Notes: generated by a model from the sequence alone, not told the origin. A stretch of 64,000 nucleotides of DNA from Pedobacter sp. BMA (GCF_001027745.1 NZ_LECU01000004.1:620001-684000); one strand, 5' to 3'. Positions 45,369-53,551 are shown, numbered from the stretch's first letter. Made by a program: numbers and translations.

Positions 45369-45388
45369 AATGGTTATAAATAACCATT
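45369..45388. promoter_or_regulatory. Inverted repeat in the DUF1349/LuxR divergent region
   Basis: AATGGTTAT, two bases, ATAACCATT: a perfect 9+9 dyad 16 bp before the LuxR-type ATG and 61 bp before the DUF1349 ATG. It is well placed to act as the operator of the LuxR-type regulator on both genes (inference). Confidence 0.5.
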
Positions 45389-45404
45389 AAAATTATTGGC
45401 CACT

Positions 45405-46157
45405 ATGCGAAACCTGCTCGACATAAAACTATTTTCTCAGCCATTTGAAAGCGATCATAATCAGGAGACACAGCTTGACAACGGAAAGCTGATTGCAGGA
45501 ATGTATGCCAGAATGGAAAATAGCATTAGTGTTTTAAGTGACATGAAAGCGAGAAAAAGCTATATCTACTATGCTCCGGTTGCTGATGAACTGGGTTTGC
45601 TTAAACGTGAAACAGAAATCAATTCTATCTGGGAAGATGAGCTGCTCAATAAAATCCACCCCGATGATCTGTTAAAAAAATACCGACTCGAATTTCAATT
45701 TTTTCAAATGTTGAATATGATGCCGGTTGATGAAAGAGTAAACTTTGAGTTGATTACGCGCTTGAGGATTAAAAATAAAAATGAGCAGTATATCGCGTTA
45801 AAACACCGCCTCCTTTACATTGGAAATGCCATTGATGGCAGCATATGGCTGGCACTTTGCCTTTATAATTTAATTCCTGACCATCCCGATTTTGTGATTC
45901 CACAGGGGATGATACTAAACACGAAAACAGGAGATATTATCGATCAACATGAAAATCGATTCAACACAATATTATCGGCAAGGGAAAAAGAAATCATGCA
46001 ACTCATTAGTATAGGCAAAAGAAGCAAAGAGATTGCAAAAAAACTAGACTTAAGTATTAATACCATCAACCGTCACCGACAAAATATATTTGCTAAGCTT
46101 AATGTAACCAGTGTAATAGAAGCATGCAGGATAGCTGCAAATACAGAAATAATCTAA
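45405..46157 (+). CDS. LuxR-family transcriptional regulator with N-terminal PAS-like domain
   Basis: A 250-residue regulator. Residues about 185-245 are a LuxR helix-turn-helix (LSAREKEIMQLISIGKRSKE, IAKKLDLSINTINRHRQNIF, AKLNVTSVIEACRIA). The N-terminal 170 residues contain a PAS-like region (YYAPVADELGLLKRETEINS, IWEDELLNKIHPDDLLKKYR, LEFQFFQML, then KHRLLYIGNAIDGSIWLALC), a layout common in Bacteroidota regulators of this type. The frame can start at a TTG at 45396, but the ATG at 45405 is normal. No sensor kinase is near, so the signal is unknown. Its stop overlaps that of the convergent DUF808 gene by three bases. Confidence 0.85.
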   Translation: MRNLLDIKLFSQPFESDHNQETQLDNGKLIAGMYARMENSISVLSDMKARKSYIYYAPVADELGLLKRETEINSIWEDELLNKIHPDDLLKKYRLEFQFFQMLNMMPVDERVNFELITRLRIKNKNEQYIALKHRLLYIGNAIDGSIWLALCLYNLIPDHPDFVIPQGMILNTKTGDIIDQHENRFNTILSAREKEIMQLISIGKRSKEIAKKLDLSINTINRHRQNIFAKLNVTSVIEACRIAANTEII

Positions 46158-47020
46158 CGTTTGATCAAAGCCACAAGTTTCTTCAGACCTGAAAATATTG
46201 GAACAGCTACTAAACCGGCTACCAGCCCCACACCAAACTCTTTAATAATTGATGGAAAATCAGGAAGAAAATGATGAAAAAATTCAATGTTATGTACGAA
46301 TATTCCTCCTCCAACTAATATTAAAGCTATTGTACCTACCACTCCTAGTATTCTGATAATCACCGGCAGCGCTTTGATCAGAAAATTCCCTAAAAAAGAC
46401 AAGAAACCTTTTTTACCGGAGCGCTTAATTAATTTGTATCCGGCATCGTCCATCCGCACAATAAGGGCAACAATACCATAAACACCAACGGTGGCCAATA
46501 GTGCTACTACAGAAACCGTTATTATTTGTAAAGTAAGGCTTCTGTCCAGCACGGTCCCTAAGGCAATAATTACGATTTCTATAGACAAGATAAAATCAGT
46601 AGTAACAGCAGATTTTACTTTGGTTTTCTCAGCATCTGCGCCCTCATCTATAACCTCTTCATTATGCTCTTTTCCGTGCTCTGACCTGTGAAATAAAAAC
46701 TCAATAATTTTTTCTACCCCTTCATAGGCCAGGTAAAAGCCTCCCAAAACTAAGATAACTTTAATGGCAATTGGAAAAAATGCGTTAAGCAAAAGGGCGA
46801 TAGGAACAATGATCAACTTGTTTAATAGCGAACCTTTTGTAATTGCCCAAAGTACAGGCAGCTCCCTCGATGCTAAAAAACCTGTAGCTTTCTCCGCATT
46901 TACGGCCAAATCATCTCCTAATATACCTGCTGTTTTACGTGTAGCGATCTTACTCGCAACCGCAACATCATCCATTAAAGACGCAATATCATCTAATATT
47001 GCAAAAAAACCTGAAGCCAT
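46154..47020 (-). CDS. DUF808 family inner-membrane protein
   Basis: A 288-residue membrane protein matching the DUF808/YedI family of unknown function. The signature is at the N-terminus: GFFAILDDIASLMDDVAVAS, then KIATRKTAGILGDDLAVNAE and ASRELPVLWAITKGSLLNKL. About six hydrophobic segments follow, with a hydrophilic charged loop near 110-135 (FHRSEHGKEHNEEVIDEGAD). The C-terminal HHFLPDFPSIIKEFGVGLVA is typical. Length is close to the family norm. No functional partner is visible; it is convergent with the LuxR-type gene with overlapping stops. Confidence 0.9.
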   Translation of the reverse strand: MASGFFAILDDIASLMDDVAVASKIATRKTAGILGDDLAVNAEKATGFLASRELPVLWAITKGSLLNKLIIVPIALLLNAFFPIAIKVILVLGGFYLAYEGVEKIIEFLFHRSEHGKEHNEEVIDEGADAEKTKVKSAVTTDFILSIEIVIIALGTVLDRSLTLQIITVSVVALLATVGVYGIVALIVRMDDAGYKLIKRSGKKGFLSFLGNFLIKALPVIIRILGVVGTIALILVGGGIFVHNIEFFHHFLPDFPSIIKEFGVGLVAGLVAVPIFSGLKKLVALIKR

Positions 47021-47121
47021 CCTTATCTATTTTGATGGTGCAAAATAGAAATTCGATTCCGGATTAACAGTCACATAGCATCTATTTTTTTCCAATAGGG
47101 GCTTTTGCAAATGGTTGCATA

Positions 47122-47155
47122 TTACAAACGGCTCTTGAACCATGTCCAAAAGCCG
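47122..47155 (-). terminator. Terminator of the 180-residue hypothetical gene
   Basis: On the minus strand CGGCTTTTG pairs with CAAGAGCCG (one G-T wobble) around GACATGGTT and is followed by TTTGTAAT. It begins about 22 bp past the stop codon. Confidence 0.6.
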
Positions 47156-47177
47156 CCTGCTTTAAAGTTAATTACTG

Positions 47178-47720
47178 TTAATGTTTTCCTTTCCTGTCAT
47201 TTCCTTTACCTTGATTTCTGTCAGGACGGTTATCATTTTTGCCATTGTTGCCTTTCGAAACCTGATTTGGCCTCGGAACTGCTGATGGCCTGTTATTTTG
47301 GGGTGTATTTCGGTTACCACCGCCAGTGTATCTCGAATCTTTGCTATCGCGAATAATTGGCTGTTTAGTTTTGTAATTTTTAAACTTACCATATTGTGTA
47401 ACATGCTTATTATGCGATAAATATGGTTTAGGGGAATTCATCACTACCTTATAACCGTTGTACAAATCATAGTTGGCATATCTTGGCGGCAAGCTGTTTC
47501 TCCATACCCATGCACCATTATCCTCGTATACATATTGTCGGCTTGGCACATAATAATAAGCGTCAATGTCTGGTAAATAGTAATAATCAACATGATTATA
47601 ACCGGTTGGACCCCATGCTGGCTGCTGGCCAATATTTATACTTAAACTGACCTGAGCTTTCGATGGCATGCTGCTAATGGAAGCTACTCCCAATAAAACA
47701 GCGAATATCATTCTTTTCAT
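47178..47720 (-). CDS. Secreted hypothetical protein with basic, low-complexity tail
   Basis: A 180-residue protein with a signal peptide (MKRMIFAVLLGVASISSMPS, cleaved near KAQ). Residues about 35-115 are Tyr-rich (YYYLPDIDAYYYVPSRQYVY, GAWVWRNSLPPRYANYDLYN); similar short secreted proteins occur in many Bacteroidota. Residues 120-180 are very rich in Arg, Lys, Asn, Gly and Pro and probably disordered. I do not recognise a function. Its stop is followed by a good terminator and its neighbours run in other directions, so it is likely monocistronic. Confidence 0.75.
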   Translation of the reverse strand: MKRMIFAVLLGVASISSMPSKAQVSLSINIGQQPAWGPTGYNHVDYYYLPDIDAYYYVPSRQYVYEDNGAWVWRNSLPPRYANYDLYNGYKVVMNSPKPYLSHNKHVTQYGKFKNYKTKQPIIRDSKDSRYTGGGNRNTPQNNRPSAVPRPNQVSKGNNGKNDNRPDRNQGKGNDRKGKH

Positions 47721-47884
47721 TTTCTTTGCGTTTACACCACAAGTTCAATTTAAAGACCAAAGTCTCTGTCTAAGCCAACAATGAGACTAGTGGAAGAAGT
47801 GTAACGACGAAAGAACGAAATGTGTCGACCAAGGATGAGGTATTTAAACACAGATCCTGATCTCAAAAAAACTACTGAATAAAT

Positions 47885-47917
47885 TTTGATACAATGTCCT
47901 TATTCCGCTTACCTTTG
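47885..47917 (+). promoter_or_regulatory. Promoter of hemW
   Basis: TTTG at 47885-47888 and TACCTTTG at 47910-47917 match the -33 and -7 elements of Bacteroidota promoters (TTTG and TAnnTTTG) with a 21-base spacer. The start codon of hemW lies 69 bp downstream. Confidence 0.6.
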
Positions 47918-47985
47918 TAACTTCAATATTCACTACACTAGCAAATGATAATTTAAAAATATCATTTAAATATAATTATCGATTC

Positions 47986-49113
47986 ATGTCTGGCATTTAC
48001 ATCCATATCCCTTTTTGCAAGAAGGCTTGTCACTATTGCGATTTTCATTTCAGTACCTCATTAAAATACGCGAATGAAATGGTCGACGCCATATGTAAAG
48101 AGATTAAGATGAAAAAGGACCGGATTGCAGACCAGATTGGTTCCATCTACCTTGGGGGAGGAACACCTTCAATCCTTTCTGAACATCATTTACAAAAAAT
48201 ATTTGATTCGATTAACCATACCTTTTCAGTTGACTCAAACGCCGAGATTACCATCGAAACTAATCCAGATGATTTAACTTTTGAAAAGATCAGGGAACTC
48301 AGGCACCTGCCTGTTAATCGCTTTAGTGTTGGTATTCAGTCTTTCTTCAACGAAGATCTGATCTGGATGAACAGGGCCCACAATGCAACCGAAGCTGAAG
48401 ACTGCATTAAGAGAAGTCAGGATGCCGGTTTTGAGAACCTAACCATAGACCTGATTTACGGCTATCCTCTGTTAACAGATCAAAAATGGCTGAACAATAT
48501 CGCAAAGGGAGTCAGCCTTCAGGTTCCCCATATTTCGGCTTATGCACTTACTGTAGAACCCCGAACAGCGCTGGCACACGCCATCAAAAATAAAAAGCAA
48601 ACTCCGGTAAACGACACTCAAGCTGCTGAGCAGTTTGTCATTTTAATGGAGAAACTAAACGAAGCAGGCTTTGAGCATTACGAAATCTCTAACTTCGCAA
48701 AACCGAAAGCCCGCGCCGTGCATAATACAAATTACTGGAAAGGTATTGAATATATTGGAATTGGCCCTTCAGCCCACGGGTTTGACGGCATAAACAGATA
48801 TATGAATCCAGCCAACAATGCCCAATACCTGAGTGATCTTAACGGAAATAAGCTCCCGGAAATAGTCGAAGTATTAACAGTAAACGACCGTTTTAATGAA
48901 TATGTGATGACATCCCTGAGAACAATCTGGGGCATCGACCTTGATAAAATCGAAACTGATTTTGGAAAAGACTTTCTGGAAGAAACTGTACATAATCTAA
49001 GCCATTTTGAAGGTAAAGATTGGTTAGTCACAGCACAAAATAATATAAGGCTAAGCTATAGTGGAAAACTCTTTGCTGACCATATCGCATCCGAATTATT
49101 CATCATTGATTAA
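47986..49113 (+). CDS. hemW: Radical SAM heme chaperone HemW
   Basis: A 375-residue radical SAM protein. The iron-sulfur motif Cys11-x3-Cys15-x2-Cys18 is seen in PFCKKACHYCDFHF, and the following YCDF is the HemW form. Other blocks are GSIYLGGGTPSILSEHHLQK, ITIETNPDDLTFEKIRELRH, NRFSVGIQSFFNEDLIWMNR, IDLIYGYPLL and ISAYALTVEPRTALAH. HemW binds heme and is thought to deliver it to target proteins; it is often mis-annotated as oxygen-independent coproporphyrinogen III oxidase. It has its own promoter, and an SDR gene follows 42 bp later, probably in the same transcript. Confidence 0.93.
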   Translation: MSGIYIHIPFCKKACHYCDFHFSTSLKYANEMVDAICKEIKMKKDRIADQIGSIYLGGGTPSILSEHHLQKIFDSINHTFSVDSNAEITIETNPDDLTFEKIRELRHLPVNRFSVGIQSFFNEDLIWMNRAHNATEAEDCIKRSQDAGFENLTIDLIYGYPLLTDQKWLNNIAKGVSLQVPHISAYALTVEPRTALAHAIKNKKQTPVNDTQAAEQFVILMEKLNEAGFEHYEISNFAKPKARAVHNTNYWKGIEYIGIGPSAHGFDGINRYMNPANNAQYLSDLNGNKLPEIVEVLTVNDRFNEYVMTSLRTIWGIDLDKIETDFGKDFLEETVHNLSHFEGKDWLVTAQNNIRLSYSGKLFADHIASELFIID

Positions 49114-49155
49114 CCAGGAATATGTTATCATTCAAAAATTCAATAACTGAATAGT

Positions 49156-49938
49156 ATGTCTAAAATCATCTGGATTACAGGAGCATCGTCCGGCATCGGA
49201 GAAGCCCTGGTTTATAAATATTTTAAAGCCGGAAATAAACTGATCATCTCCGGACGAAACCGGGATGAATTATTTCGTGTGAAAGGAAATTGCCAGAACT
49301 CCTTTAATGTGCATGTGCTACCTTTCGATTTGACTGAAACTGACCTGCTGCCAGCAAAGGCAGAAGATGCCATCAGGATATTTGGAAAAATTGACCTGCT
49401 CATTAATAGTGGAGGAATTAGTCAGCGCAGTTTTGCCCTTCAAACTGATCTTAAAACAGAGCAGCAAATTATGAATACCAATTTTTGGGGTACGGTAGGC
49501 ATAACGAAAGCAGTGGCAGCATCAATGATCAAAAACGGTGGCGGACAAATTGTGGTTATAAGTAGTTTGGTCGGTAAATTTGGCACCCAACTTCGTTCTG
49601 TGTATTCGGCATCTAAACATGCACTTCATGGGTACTTCGATTCCATGCGAAATGAAGTCTTTGATAAAAATATCTCCATTACCATTGTTTGTCCAGGTTT
49701 TATTAACACAAATATTTCTGTAAACGCATTAACTGAAAATGGCAATAAACAAGGCTTCATGGACAATGCGCAAGCCAAAGGAATGAGTGTCGAACTTTGC
49801 GCTGCCGAAATAATAAAAGCAGTTGAAGCAAAGAAAGAAGAGGTTTATGTTGGTGGTAAAGAAACAAAAGCAATTTGGTTAAAACGATTCTTTCCTAAGT
49901 TATTATCGAAGAAAATAAGACAAGCAAAGGTGATTTAA
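49156..49938 (+). CDS. Short-chain dehydrogenase/reductase
   Basis: A 260-residue cytoplasmic NAD(P)-dependent oxidoreductase of the classical SDR group. The cofactor motif ITGASSGIGEA lies at 6-16, the NSGG variant of the usual NNAG motif near 84, the catalytic Ser in VVISSLVGKFG near 137, and Tyr-x3-Lys in VYSASKHALHGYFDSM near 150. All active residues are present, although NSGG is slightly unusual. The C-terminal VYVGGKETKAIWLKRFFPKL, rich in Lys and Arg, suggests a membrane-associated form like the DHRS7-type proteins. The substrate is unknown. Confidence 0.9.
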   Translation: MSKIIWITGASSGIGEALVYKYFKAGNKLIISGRNRDELFRVKGNCQNSFNVHVLPFDLTETDLLPAKAEDAIRIFGKIDLLINSGGISQRSFALQTDLKTEQQIMNTNFWGTVGITKAVAASMIKNGGGQIVVISSLVGKFGTQLRSVYSASKHALHGYFDSMRNEVFDKNISITIVCPGFINTNISVNALTENGNKQGFMDNAQAKGMSVELCAAEIIKAVEAKKEEVYVGGKETKAIWLKRFFPKLLSKKIRQAKVI

Positions 49939-50106
49939 ATTCGGCAACCTATATTTAGCTCTGCTTAAACATGATAAACAATTCTAAATAAATAAATTTT
50001 AAAAGACTATAATACAGTTAATTATAAATGATTTTTCTTTTTAAGAAACCGTAGTACTGTAAACCTCCGTAAATGGAATCAAATAACAGAACTTAAAAAA
50101 GAAATA

Positions 50107-50658
50107 ATGAAAAAGTTAATCCTATCTGTATCTGCCGTAATTGTTATGGCATTTTCAACCCAAGTTTACGCTCAAAAAAACCCGATGGTAGGTGGTGCTG
50201 CCATGTATGCAACTAAAGATATTGTAGACAACGCGGTAAACTCAAAAGACCATACCACACTTGTTGCAGCAGTAAAAGCAGCAGGGTTGGTTGAAACGCT
50301 GAAAGGCGCAGGTCCATTTACAGTTTTTGCACCTACTAACGCAGCTTTTGATAAACTACCCGCAGGAACAGTAGACATGCTGGTTAAACCTGAAAGCAAA
50401 GCGATGCTGACTAAAATTTTAACTTACCACGTTGTTGCAGGTAAAATGGATAGCAAAGCCATTGCAAAAGCAATCAAAGCTGGTGGTGGTAAAGCAGAAC
50501 TAACTACTGTTGAAGGTGGTAAACTTTGGGCCTGGATGGAAGGTAAAAAATTAGTTTTAAAAGATGAAAAAGGTGGAATGAGTACGGTAACAATTGCCGA
50601 TGTTAATCAAAAAAATGGCGTTATCCATGTTGTTGATACCGTTCTAATGCCTAAATAA
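50107..50658 (+). CDS. Secreted fasciclin (FAS1) domain protein
   Basis: A 183-residue secreted protein with a clear signal peptide (MKKLILSVSAVIVMAFSTQV, cleaved near YAQ). The rest is one complete FAS1 domain: HTTLVAAVKAAGLVETLKGA, GPFTVFAPTNAAFDKLPAGT, ILTYHVVAGKMDSKAI and the H2 box QKNGVIHVVDTVLMPK. It is shorter and more regular than the two fasciclin lipoproteins of region 3, has no lipobox and is unlinked to SusC/SusD genes. Such proteins are common in Bacteroidota as adhesins or stress proteins; the exact role is not known. A strong terminator follows at once. Confidence 0.92.
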   Translation: MKKLILSVSAVIVMAFSTQVYAQKNPMVGGAAMYATKDIVDNAVNSKDHTTLVAAVKAAGLVETLKGAGPFTVFAPTNAAFDKLPAGTVDMLVKPESKAMLTKILTYHVVAGKMDSKAIAKAIKAGGGKAELTTVEGGKLWAWMEGKKLVLKDEKGGMSTVTIADVNQKNGVIHVVDTVLMPK

Positions 50659-50686
50659 TCGAAAACATAATACCTGTGATATTTTA

Positions 50687-50716
50687 AAACGTTTCCACTC
50701 CGTGGAAGCGTTTTTG
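50687..50716 (+). terminator. Terminator of the fasciclin gene
   Basis: AAACG/TTCCAC pairs with GTGGAA/CGTTT across a three-base loop TCC, with one mismatch, followed by TTTTTGG. It starts 29 bp past the stop codon. Confidence 0.75.
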
Positions 50717-50827
50717 GATTTTAAAAATTTTCATTATTTCAAAAACCATAAATTATCTGTGTTCGTATATTACCCAAAACATAGATAATCCTTAGAAAAA
50801 CATATCACGTCCCAAATGATTCAAATG

Positions 50828-50860
50828 AACGTTCCCGCAAGTTGTGGGAACGTTTTTTTT
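50828..50860 (+). terminator. Second terminator before the DUF3050 gene
   Basis: AACGTTCCC pairs perfectly with GGGAACGTT across a nine-base loop, followed by eight T residues in total. It is a very strong rho-independent terminator, yet no gene lies between it and the previous one. Confidence 0.8.
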
Positions 50861-50933
50861 AATCACAAACGCCGCTATTTGTCAGCTTTGTTTAAAGTTT
50901 TAAATTAGATGTGTTTAGCGGAAATTAACTGTT

Positions 50934-50941
50934 TAATTTTG
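50934..50941 (+). promoter_or_regulatory. -7 box of the DUF3050 gene
   Basis: TAATTTTG matches TAnnTTTG in full and lies 65 bp before the ATG. The -33 element is not clear. Confidence 0.35.
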
Positions 50942-51006
50942 ATGCTCAAATACCAAGTAACAGGAAATTAGGTTGATATAATTAGCCTGCTACAAATCAA
51001 CAATAT

Positions 51007-51792
51007 ATGCATCACAACATCGTAAAGATTAAGCAAAACATTGAGCCTTTAAGGCAACAAATTATTAACCATAAAGTTTATTCCGCTATAAGTGAACTTG
51101 AGGACCTTCAGGTTTTTATGGAGCATCACATTTATGCCGTTTGGGACTTCATGTCTTTGCTAAAAGCGCTACAGATTAATTTAACCTGCACAACTCTACC
51201 CTGGTTTCCAGTGGGCGATGCCGTTACAAGGCAGTTGATCAATGAAATTGTAGCAGGTGAAGAGAGTGATCTGGATGCGGATGGAAATGTGAAAAGCCAT
51301 TTTGAGTTATACCTGGATGCCATGGTACAATGTGGAGCCAATATAGCGCCAATTAATCATTTCTTGCAATCTTTACAAAATGGCCGCGATTTCGCCATGG
51401 CTTTCGAGCTGGCAGATGTTCCAGAGGCAGGACGTAATTTCATCAACTCCACTTTCGAAACCATCAATAGCGGAAAAACGCATCTCCAGGCTGCAAGCTT
51501 TACATTCGGACGCGAAGATTTAATTCCTAATATGTTCTTCAGCATGGTCAATGATTTGAATAGCACACAGCCTGAAAAAGTATCAATATTCAAATACTAT
51601 CTTGAACGTCATATTGAAGTTGATGGAGATCACCACAGCCACTTAGCACTTTCGATGACAGAAAAATTATGTGCGAAAGATGAGCAATTTTGGCTTGAGG
51701 CCGAAGAAACAACCAAACTTGCACTGCAAAAACGAATCGACCTTTGGGATGCCGCATATGAGCAAATCGTAAACCGAAAAGTGCTGGTTTAG
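51007..51792 (+). CDS. DUF3050 protein with heme-oxygenase-like fold
   Basis: A 261-residue cytoplasmic protein that matches DUF3050, a family predicted to adopt the all-helical heme-oxygenase-like fold. Key blocks are DLQVFMEHHIYAVWDFMSLL, AGEESDLDADGNVKSHFELY, SFTFGREDLIPNMFFSMV and the late acidic/His cluster ERHIEVDGDHHSHLALSM. The conserved Glu-His-His and the Glu-x-Asp-x3-His pair could form a metal site like that of diiron members of the superfamily (inference). No partner gene is linked; the downstream cupin gene runs the same way after a 129-bp gap. Its substrate is unknown. Confidence 0.86.
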   Translation: MHHNIVKIKQNIEPLRQQIINHKVYSAISELEDLQVFMEHHIYAVWDFMSLLKALQINLTCTTLPWFPVGDAVTRQLINEIVAGEESDLDADGNVKSHFELYLDAMVQCGANIAPINHFLQSLQNGRDFAMAFELADVPEAGRNFINSTFETINSGKTHLQAASFTFGREDLIPNMFFSMVNDLNSTQPEKVSIFKYYLERHIEVDGDHHSHLALSMTEKLCAKDEQFWLEAEETTKLALQKRIDLWDAAYEQIVNRKVLV

Positions 51793-51885
51793 ATTAACAA
51801 ATGGTTAATAGATATCAAGAGTTAGATTAAGTAATTTGCGTCACTTTTCTTTGCAGTTATATTATTTGTAAAATAAAATTTACAC

Positions 51886-51906
51886 ATTTGTTGTTTGGCA
51901 ACAAAT
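51886..51906. promoter_or_regulatory. Perfect 8-bp inverted repeat upstream of the cupin gene
   Basis: ATTTGTTG and CAACAAAT are separated by TTTGG and end 15 bp before the ATG at 51922. This could be a hairpin that hides the ribosome site or an operator dyad. It also explains the spurious TTG start in this stretch. Confidence 0.4.
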
Positions 51907-51921
51907 AACCGATTTATTCGC

Positions 51922-52800
51922 ATGAGCTTCATTTTAAAACCTGTTGACATCGTAGAGAATATTACTCCCGAAGATTTCAAAAAGAACTACTTAAAGACTA
52001 AAAAACCATTGGTAATAAGAGGCCTTACAAAAGACTGGCCGGCGAGAGAGAAATGGACTACTGAATACTTGAAAGAGGTTGGTGGAGAGTTGGAGGTTCC
52101 GCTATACGATAACTCGAAAGCTGATCCGTCAAAGCCTATTAACGCTGCTACTGCACACATGAAGTTTGGCGATTATCTAGACCTGATCAAACGTGAGCCA
52201 ACAGAACTGAGGATATTTTTCTTTAATCTTTTCAAAAAAGTCCCTAGTTTAATCAACGATATCAAAATTCCTAAAGATTTAATGGGTGGCTTTATTGAAA
52301 GCATGCCGGCCATGTTCTTTGGAGGATCCAACTCAGTAACTTTCTTACATTACGACATCGACCTACCTCATATTTTCCATACACACTTCGGTGGCAGAAA
52401 ACACATCATCCTTTTCGATTACAAGTGGAAAGACAGATTATATTGTCTGCCTAACGCAACTTATGCTCTGGAAGATTATGATGTTGCCAATCCTGATTTC
52501 GAAAAATTCCCTGCACTGAACGGCGTAGAAGGATATGAGGTTTTTCTGGAACATGGTGATACGTTATTCATGCCTACTGGAATGTGGCACTGGATGAAAT
52601 ATGTTGACGGATCATTCTCGTTAAGTCTCAGGGCATGGGACCAATCCATTAGCCGGAAAGTGGCCAGTGTTTGGAGCTTATTCACACATGGCGCTATTGA
52701 TAGTTTAATTAAAATGACTTTCAAAGAAAAGTACGCTCACTGGAGAGAGAAGAAAGCAGTTAAAATTGCAGAGAAAGCTCTCGCAAAAGGAAGACCTTAA
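51922..52800 (+). CDS. Cupin-like (JmjC-type, cupin_8) Fe(II)/2-oxoglutarate dioxygenase-like protein
   Basis: A protein of 292 residues. The N-terminus MSFILKPVDIVENITPEDFK, then KPLVIRGLTKDWPAREKWT, is the usual cupin_8 lead. The metal motif is His143-x-Asp145 (FLHYDIDLPHIF) with distal His223 (PTGMWHWMKYVDG), and the 2-oxoglutarate-binding Lys is probably in GGRKHIILF. Related proteins hydroxylate protein or RNA targets, but the target here is unknown. The frame could start at the TTG at 51895; the ATG at 51922 matches the family length. The acetyltransferase ORF overlaps its 3' end only in an upstream, unused part. Confidence 0.88.
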   Translation: MSFILKPVDIVENITPEDFKKNYLKTKKPLVIRGLTKDWPAREKWTTEYLKEVGGELEVPLYDNSKADPSKPINAATAHMKFGDYLDLIKREPTELRIFFFNLFKKVPSLINDIKIPKDLMGGFIESMPAMFFGGSNSVTFLHYDIDLPHIFHTHFGGRKHIILFDYKWKDRLYCLPNATYALEDYDVANPDFEKFPALNGVEGYEVFLEHGDTLFMPTGMWHWMKYVDGSFSLSLRAWDQSISRKVASVWSLFTHGAIDSLIKMTFKEKYAHWREKKAVKIAEKALAKGRP

Positions 52801-52902
52801 AATAAATTTCAATAAAGTCCGTTATAGGATTTTGGGGAAAGCAATTTCAGCGGGGAGTCGGATTTCGATAGCCCCGTTTTTTGTTTTACAACATCTGAGA
52901 CA

Positions 52903-52932
52903 TTGCCATTCTTATAATCTTTTCTACCTTCG
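52903..52932 (+). promoter_or_regulatory. Promoter of the sugar O-acetyltransferase gene
   Basis: TTG at 52903-52905 and TACCTTCG at 52925-52932 (one mismatch to TAnnTTTG) are separated by 19 bases. The ATG lies only 4 bases past the -7 box, so the expected transcription start falls on the ATG, which would give a leaderless mRNA. Confidence 0.5.
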
Positions 52933-52936
52933 GGTT

Positions 52937-53551
52937 ATGGAAAACGAAATACTTAGTGAGAAACAAAAGATGCTTGCCGGAAAGGCCTACCAGGCTGGCG
53001 ATGCCGAACTATCCAAAGAAAGACTAAAAGCAAGAGAGGTGGTTTACGAGTTCAATAACCTGGCACCAAAATTCATCAAGCAACGCAAAGAACTTTTAAA
53101 GCGGCTATTTGGTAAAACAGAAAAGATGTTCTACATCGAACCGCCATTCCGCTGCGATTACGGTTACAACATTGAAATCGGCGACAATTTTTACGCAAAC
53201 TTTAATCTGGTTATTCTAGACTGTGCAAAGGTAAGTATTGGAAACAGCGTTTTCATTGCCCCAAACGTAGCAATATACACTGCGGGTCATCCTATACATG
53301 CACACCTGCGTGATCAGGAGCACGAATGGGCACAGGAAATTACAATAGGAAACAGTGTCTGGATCGGCGGAAACGTAGTGATCAATCCTGGAGTCAAAAT
53401 AGGTTCAAACGTAGTGATTGGTTCAGGAAGTGTAGTTACCAGAGATGTACCGGATAATGTTTTCGCGGCAGGAAATCCTTGCAGGGTAATCAGGGCAATT
53501 ACAGAGGAAGATAAAGATTACTATTATAAAAACTTTAAGCTGGGAGAATAA
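52937..53551 (+). CDS. Sugar O-acetyltransferase (maltose acetyltransferase type)
   Basis: A 204-residue enzyme that transfers acetyl from acetyl-CoA to a sugar hydroxyl, in the LacA/Maa left-handed beta-helix family. The N-terminal helical segment starts KQKMLAGKAYQAGDAELSKE, the Maa signature. The hexapeptide repeats run from CDYGYNIEIGDNFYANFNLV to ITIGNSVWIGGNVVINPGVK, and the catalytic His118 is in IYTAGHPIHAHLRD. The C-terminus VFAAGNPCRVIRAITEEDK is normal. A longer frame from 52766 overlaps the cupin gene, but the promoter at 52903 and the family length both support the ATG at 52937. The true sugar is not known. Confidence 0.93.
   Translation: MENEILSEKQKMLAGKAYQAGDAELSKERLKAREVVYEFNNLAPKFIKQRKELLKRLFGKTEKMFYIEPPFRCDYGYNIEIGDNFYANFNLVILDCAKVSIGNSVFIAPNVAIYTAGHPIHAHLRDQEHEWAQEITIGNSVWIGGNVVINPGVKIGSNVVIGSGSVVTRDVPDNVFAAGNPCRVIRAITEEDKDYYYKNFKLGE

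Larger units (their letters stand above)
50659..51006. other. Intergenic region with two terminators and a promoter box
   Basis: This 348-bp gap holds two plus-strand hairpin terminators (50687-50716 and 50828-50860) and a TAATTTTG box at 50934-50941. No open frame of note lies in it. The 111 bp between the two terminators could be a small transcript. Confidence 0.4.

Noticed and set aside
47721..47985. Possible small gene in the gap before hemW
   Set aside because: No frame with a plausible start and length; a clear hemW promoter explains the region.
52766..52936. N-terminal extension of the acetyltransferase frame overlapping the cupin gene
   Set aside because: The extension has no family similarity, overlaps coding sequence and contains the predicted promoter, so the start at 52937 is used.
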